From: Stomoxys calcitrans
Lineage: Eukaryota > Arthropoda > Insecta > Diptera > Muscidae
Assembly: GCF_963082655.1 (NCBI RefSeq)
Contig: NC_081553.1
Span: 191,273,732 to 191,337,731 of the forward strand
Length of the DNA: 64,000 bases
Direction of reading: 5' to 3'
Part shown: positions 46,155 to 57,229 of the stretch, in pieces
Layout: each line of letters starts with the position of its first letter
Position numbering within the stretch: the stretch's first letter is position 1
The notes under the pieces: model-generated
Told to the model about the DNA's origin: nothing
Database searches by the model: none
What the model saw: the letters and a program-made list of their open reading frames with translations, nothing else
Made by a program: the position numbers and the translations under genes

Positions 46155-46523
46155 CTCTCGAAGGATACTAGCACATGGAGTTTCTGATGGAGATTCATTT
46201 TCCTGGCGGCCAGAAAGAGGACGGCGATCAAGATTTCAGGCATCTAGGTTACGCTCTCGAAGGATACTAGCCCATGGAGTTTCTGATGGAGATTCATTTT
46301 CCGGGCGGCCAAAAAGAGGCTGTACGGCTGAGCTAAGTAAGGTTGCGCTCTCGAAGGACACCAGCACATGGAGTTTCTGATGGAGATTCATTTTCCGGGC
46401 GGCCAAAAAGAGGCTGTAAGGCTGAGCTAAGTAAGGTTGCGCTCTCGAAGGATACTAGCACATGGAGTTTCTGATGGAGATTCATTTTCCGGGCGGCCAG
46501 AAAGAGGACGGCGATCAAGATCT
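46155..46523 (+). repeat. Four tandem units of about 95 bp in LINE ORF2
   Basis: Units start CTCTCGAAGGA at 46155, 46254, 46348 and 46442 (spacing 99, 94 and 94). Each contains CATGGAGTTTCTGATGGAGA and ends in GGCGGCCAGAAAGAGG or GGCGGCCAAAAAGAGG. Units 2 and 3 share the downstream CTGAGCTAAGTAAGGTTG. Confidence 0.9.
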
Positions 46524-46983
46524 CATAATACCGACATATGCGACATTGGCGATTGACTTCATCCGGGACATTGTTGACTAGGAGCAGATAGTGTGGATAG
46601 TCCGCACTTTCCGGCTATTTAAATCATCTACACCGGACAATAATATCCCCACAACACTGCTGCATGCGCCCTTTGGCGTCACAATGCCCTGGCTAGATGA
46701 GATTATGCGTGCGAGTCTGGCATTGTCCTACGTACCAATGGCATGGAGGGTGATCAGGGTGGTTTTTATACCCAAGGCGGGAAAAATAAGCCACAGGACG
46801 ACAAACGAATACAGGTCCATCAGTCGGTCATCGTTTGTTTTTACTCAAAACCCTGGAAAGATTGATAGACTTGAAAATGAGAGAGGGACTGACACCGTGC
46901 AACTCTGTCGGTGGAGATGGCCCTTCCAAAAATCGTACGTAAGGTCGAGCATTCCCTCTAGTAGAAGGACTACACTAAGGCGG

Positions 46984-47301
46984 TCTTCTTAGATATTGAG
47001 GAGACCTTCAATAACGTGGAAATAGGATCAACAATTGCCGCACTGGACCGCAAGTAGATCCACCCTATTGTTCTTGCATATCCTCCGTTATGAATATTGA
47101 ATTGCTGTTGGAATTCGGTGCAGAAGGCACAAGGATAATCAGTCTTCTTGGATATTGAGGGGACCTTTAATAACGTGGAGATAGGATCAATAGTCGCCGC
47201 ACTGGACCGCAAGGGGGATCCACCCTATTGTTCTCGCATATCCTCCGTTATGAATATTGAATTGCTGTTGGAATTCGGTGGAGATGGCACAAAGATAATT
47301 G
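46984..47301 (+). repeat. 159-bp tandem duplication across RT motif A
   Basis: TCTTCTTAGATATTGAGG at 46984 and TCTTCTTGGATATTGAGG at 47143 start two units of 159 bp. They end with GAATTGCTGTTGGAATTCGG. Both copies encode LDIExTFNNVEIGS. Confidence 0.9.
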
Positions 47302-47417
47302 CTTATGCGGACTGATCTGAGGCAGATTTCTGTCGACGATTAACGAGATTATAGAAGGGTCACTGACGAAATTGACCCGTTGCACTGTGGCATAGAATCG
47401 AAAAATCTATTAAAAAC

Positions 47418-48556
47418 CAATAAAGAAGGGCAAATATCGGGCGGTGCCGACTGTATAATACCCTACACCTACCCTATAAGTACAATGTGGGAGCTATATC
47501 CAATTCTGAACCAATGCTGATTTGAATAAAACTCACCATTAATTTCAAGAGTCTTAAAAAAATCATTCCTGCCAAGTTTCGGGAGAATCGGTTAACAAAT
47601 GAGCACTTTATTGTAATATTTCTCAAAATCGGACGAACATATATGTGGAAGCTATATCTTAACCCTAACCGATTTCGAGCAAACTTCTCAGATACTGTGA
47701 CAGTCGGCGAGAAAAGCATTGCACAAAGTTTCGGGAAGATTGGTCAATAAATGCGCTTGCAGTGGTTCTAGAAGTAAAAATCGGGCGATATATCTATACG
47801 GTAGCTATATCTATATCTGAACCGATTTCCATGAAATTCCCCGGCAATGTCGAGAGTCATAAGAAAATCCTTCCTGCCAAATTTCGAGAAAATCGATTAA
47901 CAAATTAGCTCCTTATTGCAATATTTCTCAAAATCGGACGAACATATATCTAAATCTGAACCGATTTCCATGAAATTCACCGTTATTGTCGAAAATCAAG
48001 AGAAAATCTTTCGTGCCAAATTTGGAGAGAATCGGTTAACAGACGACTATTTTACTGCATTATTACTGCAAATCGGACGAATATATATATGGGAGCTATA
48101 TCCAAATCTGAACCGTTTTTTTCCAATTTCAATAGGCTTTGTCTCTAAGCTGAAAAACATCTATGCATCAAATTTTGGGACGATCGGATGAAAACTGCGA
48201 CGTGTACTTTACACACAAATTCACATGGACAGACAGACGGACGGACAGATAGACAGACAGATAGACAGACAGACAGACAGACGGACAGACAGACGGACAG
48301 ACAAACGGACAGACAGACAGACGGATAGATAGACGGACAGACAGACAGATCGACGGACAGACGGATGGACAGACGGACAGACAGACAGACAGACGGACGG
48401 ACAGACAGCCGGACAGACAGACGGATAGACAGACGGATAGACAGACGGAAAGACAGCCGGACAGACAGACGGATAGACAGACGGATAGACAGACGGATAG
48501 ACAGACGGACAGATAAACGGACAGACAGACGGACAGACAGACGTACAGACAGACAG

Positions 48557-48602
<46 letters not shown>

Positions 48603-49282
48603 GGACAGACAGACAGAAGGACAGACAGACGGACAGACAGACGGACAGACAGACGGATAGACAGACGGACAGACGGACAGACAGACAGACGGACAGATAA
48701 ACGCACAGACAGACGGACAGACAGACAGACAGACAGACGGACAGACAGACAGAAGGACAGACAGACGGACAGACAGACGGACAGACAGACGGACAGACAG
48801 ACGGATAGACAGACAGACGGACAGACAGACGGACAGACAGACGGACAGACAGACGGACAGACAGACAGACAGACGGACGGACAGACAGACAGACAGACAT
48901 ACGGACAGACAGACGGATCAACAGACGGATTGACAGACGGACAGACAGGCGGACGGACGTACAGACGGACAGGCGGGCAGACAGACGGACAGACGGACGG
49001 ACAGACAGACGGATAGACAGACAGACGGACAGACAGACAAACGGACAGAGGGAGAAACAAACGGATAAACATACAGAGGACAGACGGACAGAGAGAAAAA
49101 CAGACAGAGAGACAGCCGTACAAACAGACAGACGGACAAAAAGAAAGGCGTACATAACTAAATCGAATCAGAAAGTTATTCTGAGTCGATCGGTAAACTT
49201 ATCAATGGGTCTATCTCTCTTCCATCTTGGTGTTACAAACAAATGCAATAATTTGAAATACCCAGTACCACAGTAGTGGTGG
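47418..49282 (+). mobile_element. H3 element with expanded microsatellite
   Basis: The 5' side has the imperfect palindrome TCGGGCGGTGCCGA and TATAATACCCTACAC (near 47437-47468). About four internal units follow, spaced about 150 bp (AGCTATATCyxxATCTGAACC, CAAATTTCGxGAxAATCGG). A microsatellite (48228-49140) and a 3' block with GGTGTTACAAACAAATGC come next, then CCACAGTAGTGG near 49270. Internal units are homologous in layout to H1 and H2. The terminal TAGGGTATAA is missing, and H1 sequence follows at once. Confidence 0.8.
48228..49140. repeat. GACA/GACG microsatellite, 0.9 kb
   Basis: The array mixes GACAGACAGACG, GACGGACA and GATAGACA units. Minus-strand frames (300-336 aa of RLSVCLSV type) are artefacts. 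Position within H3 matches that of the H1 microsatellite. Confidence 0.97.
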
Positions 49283-49905
49283 TACCAAATCGGACAAAAA
49301 CTGCGGCTTGTAGGGGCTCAAGAAGTCAAATAGAGTTTCGGTTTATATGGGAGCTATATTAGGTTCTTGACCGATTCGGACCGTACTAGGCACAGTTGTG
49401 GGAAATCAAAATAGAACACCAACAGCAAAATTTCAGCCAAATCGGACAAAGATTGCAGCTTGTAAAGGCTCAAGAAGTCAAATCGGGAGATCGGTTTGTA
49501 TGGGAGCTGTATCAGATTATAGACCGATTCGGACCGTTCTTGACACATTAGTTGGAAGTCTAAACAGGACACCAAATGCAAAATTTTAGAACAACACATG
49601 CCAAATCGAGCAAAAATTGCGGCTTGTAAGGGCTCAAGAAGTCAAATCGAGAAATCGGTTTACATGGGAGCTATATCAGGTTATAGACCGATTCGAACCG
49701 CACTAGGCATAGTTCTTGGAAGTCATAATAAAACACTACATGCTAAATTTCAGCCAAATCGAACAAAAATTGCAGCTTCCAGTTGCTCAAGAAGTCAAAT
49801 CGGGAGATCGGTCTATATGGGAGATATATCTAAATCTGAACCGATATGGCCCATTTGCAATCCCCAACGACCTACATTAATATAAGGGCATCTGTGCAAA
49901 ATTTA
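49283..49905 (+). mobile_element. H1 internal repeats and pre-microsatellite block
   Basis: Four units contain GCTCAAGAAGTCAAATCG and ATGGGAGCTxTATCAG. The pre-microsatellite block CCCATTTGCAATCCC, CGACCTACATTAAT and GTGCAAAATTTAAAGCGG follows. No termini are present. Confidence 0.85.
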
Positions 49906-50726
49906 AAGCGGTTCATGTCTGGTTTTGTGTCCTCAACATAGTAACGCTGTCTGTTAGTCGCGAGAGCTGGGCAATGATATAGAAAATGTTCCAATGTATC
50001 ACTATCTTCCCGCATGCCTAACACATGCTATCACTAGCCACACCGATTTTACATAAGTGAGCTCGTAGTCCTATGTCTCCGCCTTCATGATACCGAAAGC
50101 TGTACTGACCTCCTTCTTACTTCCTTTCAGTAATGGCCTCGTCGTCTCATGATCTGGGTCTACCCATAGGATTTTCGCTGTCCTACCGACCGTTTCGCTG
50201 GGTTGCATGCGCATTCGTCGTTCACGCCTTTAACCCTCCTAAGTGCCGGTGTCTGTTAGCCGCGAAAGCCAGGAAATAACATAGGAAATATTCCAACTTC
50301 TCATCATCTTCGCCGCATGCCCACACATGATATCATGTGCCTCACCGATTTTACATAGGTGAGCTCGTCGTCCTATGTGTCCCGTTTTGGTACCGAAAGC
50401 TATACTGACCTCCTTCTTACTTCCTTTCAGTAATAGCCTCGTCTTCTCACAGTCTGGATCTCCCCATAGGATTTTCGCCGTCCTACCGACCGTTTCGCTG
50501 TTCCACAATGTTCGTCGCCCACGCCCTTAACTCGGACTGCATTGACCCGAAAGGCTTCGGGTTAACCAAGTTTATTGATGACAGTTCTCCGGCCTTCACT
50601 GCTAAATCGATTGCTTTCTCATTCCCCCTTACTCCGTTATAGCCTGGCACCCAAACGATGCGAATTGTGCCATCCTGTGAGAAGGCGTTAATCTCCTTCT
50701 TACATTCCAAGACTGTTTGTGACCTC
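49906..50726 (-). pseudogene. Two tandem LINE-A 3' coding fragments, inverted
   Basis: Two partial copies of the RNase H end and zinc-binding tail follow each other (49920-50227 and 50228-50726). On the minus strand the better copy has EINAFSQDGTIRIVWVPGYN, GVRGNEKAIDLAVKAGE, WGDPDCEKTRLLLKGSKKE and HLCKIGEAHDIMCGHAAK. The Asp of the NExAD motif is replaced (KAID), and a Cys of the CxxC pair is lost. It is inactive. Confidence 0.85.
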
Positions 50727-51868
50727 TCCCTCCACCATAGGATGGGGGTATACTAATTTCGTCATTCTGTGTGTAACACCTCGAAATATGCGTCTGAGAC
50801 TCCATAAAGTATATATATTCTTAATCGTCACGTCATTTTAAGTCGATCTAGCCATGTCCGTTTGTCCGTCCGTCCGTCTGTCCGTCTGTCTGTCGAAAGC
50901 ACGCTAACTTTCAAAGGAATAAAGCTAGCCGCTTGAAATTTTGCACAAACAATTTTTATTAGTGTAGGTCGGATGGGATTGTAAATGGGCCAAAGCGGTC
51001 CATGTTTAGATATAGCTGCCATATAAACCGATCTTGGGTTTTGATTTCTTGAGCCTCTAGAGGGCACACCTCTCGTCCGATTTGACTGTAATTTTTCACG
51101 AGGTGTTTTAGTGTCACTTTCAATAACTGCGCTATGTATGGTTCAAATCGGTCCATGTTTTGATATAGCTGCCATATAAACCGATCTTGGGTCTTGACTT
51201 CTTGAGCCTCTAGAGGAGGCAATTCTTGTCCGATTTGACTGAAATTTGGCACGCGGTCTTTTGGTATCACTTCCACTAACTGTGCTAAGTATGATTCAAA
51301 TTGGTTTATAATCTGGTATAGCTGTCATATAAACCGATCTTGGATCTTGACTTCTTGAGCCAATAGAGGGCGCACTTCTCAACCGATTTGGCTGAAATTT
51401 TGCATGAGGTGTTTTGTTATGCTTTCCAGTAACGGTTTTAAGTATTGCGCAAATTGGTACATAACCTGATATAGCTGCCATGTAAACCGATCTGGGATCT
51501 TGACTTCTTGAGCCTCTAGAAGGCGCAATTTTCATCCGATTTGGCTGAAATTTTGTACAACGGCTTCTCTTATGACCTTCAACATACCTGTCTAATATAG
51601 TCTGAATCGATCAATAGCTTGATACAGCTCCCATTTGAACCTCTCTCCCGATTTTCTTTCTTGAGCCCCTACAAGGCGCAATTTTTATCCGAATGAACTG
51701 AAATATTACACAATGACTTCTACAATGTTCAGCATTCATTTATGGTCTGGATCGGAATAGAACTTGATATGGCTCCAATAGCATAACAGTTCTTATTCAA
51801 TATTCTATTCCTAAAAAGAGATACCGCGCATAGATTCGGCCCGGACGAACTTAACACTCTCTTACTTG
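50727..51868 (-). mobile_element. H1 element, inverted, nearly complete
   Basis: The minus strand starts CAAGTAAGAGAGTGTTAAG at 51868, with a damaged palindrome (TTCGTCCGGGCCGAA). About five units, a short microsatellite (50857-50897) and the 3' block follow. It ends CCTATGGTGGAGGGAG at about 50727, lacking the final TATAA. Confidence 0.88.
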
Positions 51869-54560
51869 TTATCATTTCATTCCGTTTGCAACGCATCGAA
51901 ATATCTATTTCCGACCCTTTAAAGTATATATATTCTTGATCAGCGTAAAAATCCAAAACGATCTAGCCATGTCCGTCCGTCTGTCTGTTGAAATCACGCT
52001 ACAGTCTTTAAAAATAGAGGTATTGTGCTGAAACTTTGCACAGAATCTTCTTTTGTCCATAGGCAGGTTAACTTCGAAGATGGGCTATATCGAACTATAA
52101 CTTGATATAGCCCCCATATAGATCGATCCCCCGATTAAGGGTCTTAGGCCCATAAAAGCCACACTTATCCGATTTTGCTGAAATGTGGGACAGTGAGTTG
52201 TGTTAAGCCACTCGATATACTTCTTCAATTTGGCCCAGATCGGTCCAGATTTGGATATAGCTGCCATATAGACCGATCCTCCGATTTAGGGTCTTAGGCC
52301 CATAAAAGCCACACTTATTATCCGATTTAGCTGAAATTTGGGACAGTGAGTTGCGTCAAACCACTTGATATACTTCTTCAATTTGGTACAGATCGGTCCA
52401 GATTTGGATATAGCTGGCATATAGACCGATCCTTCGATTTAGGGTCTTAGGCCCATAAAAGCCACATTTGTTATCCGATTTTGCTGAAATTTGAGACAGT
52501 GAGTTCCACATCTTTCTTCAATTTGGCCCAGATCGGTCCAGATCTGGATGTAGCTGCCATATGGACCGATCTCTCGATTTAAGGTTTTAGGCCCATAAAA
52601 GGCGCATTTATTGTCCGATGTCACCGAAGTTTGAGAAATTGAGTAAGGTTAAGCCCTTCAACATACTTCTGCAATATGGCGCAGATCGGCTCAGATTTGG
52701 ATACAGCTGCCATATAGATAGATCTTCCGATTAAAGGTCTTGCGCCCATAGAAGGCGCATTTATTGTTCGATTTCTCCGAAATTTGGGACAGTGAGTTGT
52801 ATTAGGTCCTTCGACATTTTTCTTGAATTTGGCCCAGATCGGTCCAGATTTGAATATAGCTGCCATATAAACCGATCTTTCGTTTTAAGGTCTTGGGCCC
52901 ATAGAAGGCGCATTTACTGTTCGATTTCTCCGAAATTTGGGACAGTGAGTTGTATTAGGTCCTACGAAATTTTTCTTGAATTTGGCCCAGATCGGTGCGG
53001 ATTTGGATATAACTGCCATATAGATCGATCTTTCGATTAAAGGTCTTGCGCCCATAGAAGGCGCATTTATTGTTCGATTTCGCCGAAATTTGAGACAGTA
53101 TGTTAAATTAAACCCTTCGATACAGTTCTGCAATTTGGCGCAGATCACTTCAGATGTGGATATAGCTGCCATTTAGACCGATCCTACGATTTAGGGTCTT
53201 AGGCCCATAAAAGCCACATTTATTATTCGATTTTGATGAAATTTGGGACAGTGAGTTGTATTGGGCCCTTCGACAATTTTCGTCAATTCGGGCCAGATCG
53301 CTTCAGATTTGGATACAGCTGCCATATAGACCGATCTTCCGATTTAGGGTCTTACGCCCATAAAAGCCACATTTATTATCCGATTGTGATGAAATGTGGG
53401 ACAGTGAGTTATGTTAAGCCACTCGATATACTTCTTCAATTTGGCCCAGATCGGTCCAGATTTGGATACTGTTTCTATATAGACCGATGATTTGATTTAA
53501 GGTCTTGAACCTATAAAAAGCGCATTTATTGTCCGATTTCGCCGAAATTTGGGACAGTGAGTTGTATTAGGCCCTTCGATATTCCACTTCAATTTGACCC
53601 AGATCGGTCCAGATTTGGATATAGCTGCCATATAGACCGATCTCTGGATTTAAGGTTTTGGGCCCATAAAAGGCGCACTTATTGTCCGATGTCACCGAAG
53701 TTTGGAAATTGAGTTAGGTTAAACCCTTCAACATACTTCTACAATATGGCCCAGATCGGTCCAGATTTGGATATAGCTATCATATAGACCGATCTCTCGA
53801 TTTAAGGTTTTGGGCGCATAAAAGGCTCATTTATTGTCCGATTTCGCCGAAATTTGGGACAGTGAGTTGTATTAGGCCCTTTGACATTCTTCTTCAATTT
53901 GGCGCAGATCGGTCCAGATTTGGATATAGCTGCCATATAGACCGATCTGCCGATTTAAGGTTTTGGGCCCATAAATGCCACATTTGTTATCCGATTTTGT
54001 TGAAATTTGAGACAGTGAGTTGTAATAGGCTCGTCCACATTTTTCTTAAATTTGGCCCAGATCGGTCCAGATTTGGATATAGCTGCCATATAGATCGATC
54101 TTTCGATTTAAGGTCTTGCGCCCATAGAAGGCGCATTTATTGTCCGATTTTGCCAAAGTTTGGGACAATGAGTTGTGTTAGGACTTTCGTCATCTCTCTG
54201 CAATTTGGCCCAGATCGGTCCAGATTTGGATATAGCTGCCATATAAACCGATCTCTCGATTTATTGTTTTGTTAACACAGTTTCTTACGTTAGGCTTTTC
54301 CACATTCGTGTCCTATATAGTTCAGATCGGTTTATTTTTAGATATAGCTACTTAAAAGACCAATATTTTGATATAAACAATTGAACAATGACTTGTACTT
54401 ATTAGTATTTGGTCCAAATTGGAACATATTTCGATATAGCTGCTAAGGGGCATAAGGTATACATTTTTCACCGAATTTTGACAAAAGGTGGTACACATAT
54501 ATACCCGAGGTGGTGGGTATCCAAATTTCGGCCCGGCCGTACGTAACACCCTTTTACATG
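51869..54560 (-). mobile_element. H2 element, inverted, long, with about 15 units
   Basis: The minus strand starts CATGTAAAAGGGTGTTACG at 54560, with GGCCGGGCCGAA and GGATACCCACCACC. About 15 units of about 153 bp follow, then a pre-microsatellite region, a short GACAGACGGACGG (51975-51990), CATGGCTAGATCG and a 3' block GTTGCAAACGGAATGAAATG ending TAA at 51869. It is directly followed (minus strand) by the H1 at 51868. This copy links the H2 internal units to an H1-like 3' block. Confidence 0.88.
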
Positions 54561-55478
54561 TTTTTTTTTTTTTATATGCTCTAATATGTTGTCTTTAAAG
54601 AAAATTTCAACCAAATTTTATCTCTAGGACAAATTTCACATAGATTCTCTCGGAATATGATTTAGTCAGTATTCATAGAACTTGGTTTTTTTTAGTGAAG
54701 CCTTGAACTTCATTTAGTTTAAATTTCAATCCTTAAAGCTCCCATCATAGTTTTCGCTTTTCATTTCCCTGGCTAACAACATTGTGATATTTATCTCTCA
54801 AATGTTTTGACTACGCCCTTGGTCTTGTTGTTGAGCTCTCGAGCATGAGCATAATTGCCACACACTTTCATGTCAATACTTGTTCTGCTACTCGTACATA
54901 TTTTGCAAACTAATGCCTTTAATTAAATTGGTATTGCGACAGTTATTCCGTTATAATTTGTAACGCCGTGTTACACTGTGATATCATTATTGTTATTATC
55001 CATCGGGCAATGCGTTGTCAGTGTTGTCAACAGCGTCAATATCGCCATCATCGCTTAGCACCAACATTGCCAACGTCACCGATGCCGACAATGCCACCGC
55101 CACCGCAACCACCACGATACGGAAAACCACTATCACAATATCAGTAAAGTGGTGTTTTCCTCCACCCCACCCCCCCACTTCAGCTCTGTTCTGCTCTGCT
55201 CTGCCTGCTTGCTGTAGCGTCGTTATGTCGTTTAATGATTCGGTTTGTCCACCAGGATAATGATGGCACAATAGTGATGATTGCCATGATGGTTATGGTG
55301 ATGATGATGAGCTTGTCAATGTCAAAGCTATGGCACAGAATTTTCCCCTCCCCCATTCCCCCCTCTTCCCATTCGTTTTTGTTTGTCAGTTTTCGATACC
55401 CTGCCTGCATAGAATATCAAAAGGGATAATCACAATGACGAAAAGGAAAAAATAGGGAATTAAATTCCTTGTCAATGC

Positions 55479-55509
<31 letters not shown>

Positions 55510-57229
55510 CCGGCAATAACAAGACCAACAACAAAAACCTCAAGAGCCAGGACTGAAGCCATATAAGAAAGTTTAGAAAACAAGGTGTTGAAAATGTGTC
55601 ACGAATCATAAAATCTTATATACTTTTTCTTCTTCTTCTTCTTCTTCCTGGCTCAAATATTGGTCTAGGTTTTCAAGTTTTTCTAAAGGCAGGGGGTCTA
55701 AGGTCATTAGAGCGGTCCCCAGTTGACATTTATTGTTGAATTACTTGTAACTGATTTAAATAGACCCAAAGACCGAGGCGAGCTAAGTACCAACAAGCCA
55801 AACGCCCATGTAGCTAGCATCCAACTAGCCATGCTCTTCCCCATACCCTACCTCATCATCATCATCATCTACCACCAACCGACAGGGTTTATTGAGCACT
55901 GCTGATACAATAACGAAGGCACACTCTTAGCGTCTGCATGTGTGTGTGTGTGTGTGTGTTTGCTAGTGGTTGTTATTGTTGTTGGCGGTCATGCATAAAC
56001 AAATAAATGTTGTAACCTTTTTCTGGCTATCTGCTTTTCTTCCTTCCCCCCTTACTCTCCCACCACCAGCATGCTCATCCAAAAATCCTACCTTCACTCA
56101 TACTTCCTCCTCAATTGTCACCATGGCGCCTGGCCACCTTGTCTCAGTTTCTCAACATTTTTGTTAGATTTTCTTCATTTTTTATTTTTTTTTTTCTTTC
56201 TTGCTTAGTGCCATAACAAGCTTTTGTGAAGCACGTTTTATTATGCGAAAATTTGGTCATTTGAGTAATGCATTCACTTAGTTTCGTTCATTCGTTCGTT
56301 TTTTCGTTCATGGTGGTTCTTTTTTTCGAGTTGCTCTTCTCAGAATTTTATTCTCCCTCATCTTTCAAGTTGATATTGGGGGTAATTTAATCTAAACTAG
56401 GTAGCTACACTAGCCGTCCAAGTGGGGAATATAAAGTTACCTTAGTTGCTGTTGCTGTGTTGTCACAGCAACAAAGTGTGTGACCAAATAAAGGTCTCTG
56501 TGGGGGCAAGTCGTGTGCCATGAGAAACGATCAACGGTTCAACAATGAAGTTTTGTGTTATTTTTTTTCTTCTTCTTCCCACTTTTGGCCAACAAATTCG
56601 CATATCGAAAAGATGTGGCTCTGATAACTTAAACGGGGCCAAAAAAGGAGTCAAATTTGTTTGGCACAAGATTAGTTAACAGTACGAGCGCTAGTCCCTT
56701 GACACGCTTAAGAGAAATGGCTCTCGAGCGGTGGAATATGTCTTGCGGAAGTTTGTCTGGGAAATTTTTTATATGAAAGGTGACATAGAGAAAAGCGGGT
56801 TTTAGGTTTCAAATACGCTGATGGTTAATTGGGCACTTAAGGTAGGAAGGATTCAGGCAGTTGTCCCGAGGGGAAAAACGCAGCAACTACAACTATGAAA
56901 TTGTGTCTTAAGAGAAAATGTTGGTGAAATTTTGTCTATGCAGAAAATTTTACTTAAATTTGTAATGTAACGACAAGCTCTGGGTGCTGGGTTTAAGCTC
57001 ACCGCGGGCAAGGTTTGTCACAGAAATTTTTTTGATCTGGGACTGAGAGGTTTTTTCCTTTGCTGGGTGGAATCTTAAGGCTAAACGGTGGGGATGTGTT
57101 TCTGCAGCACGGTCACTGAGGGGCTCGGAGGGTCGGTTAGCGATCGGGCTTACCCTAATACAGGGTAGTTCGGCAGCCGAAAGGTGACACGAAGCACTTC
57201 CCAAAACTCGGTTGGGCACTGATGAATAG
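54561..57229. other. Repeat-poor non-coding island
   Basis: It holds CACCACCACCATCATCATC (55482-55510), TTCTTCTTCTTC (55630-55645), ATCATCATCATC (55855-55868), a TG run near 55940-55958 and a T-rich stretch near 56180. Short frames at 54996-55271 and others have no recognised domain. No exon is supported. Confidence 0.55.

Larger units (their letters stand above)
46013..47405 (+). pseudogene. LINE ORF2 relic (linker and RT), tandemly repeated inside
   Basis: Broken frames give WNEYCEALNRFKK, SSWAKFCGKLQK and a VLSKDTSTWSF...MEIHFPG piece repeated four times. RT regions follow: FKSSTPDNNIPTTLL, VVFIPKAGK and VFLDIEETFNNV (motif A, present twice). Motif C reads IIAYAD then a stop where YADD is expected. 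It is related to the LINE-A group but too decayed to assign firmly. It is inactive. Confidence 0.82.

Noticed and set aside
48145..49155. 336-aa and 300-aa minus-strand frames of LSVCLSV type
   Set aside because: Translations of the GACA/GACG microsatellite of an H3 element.
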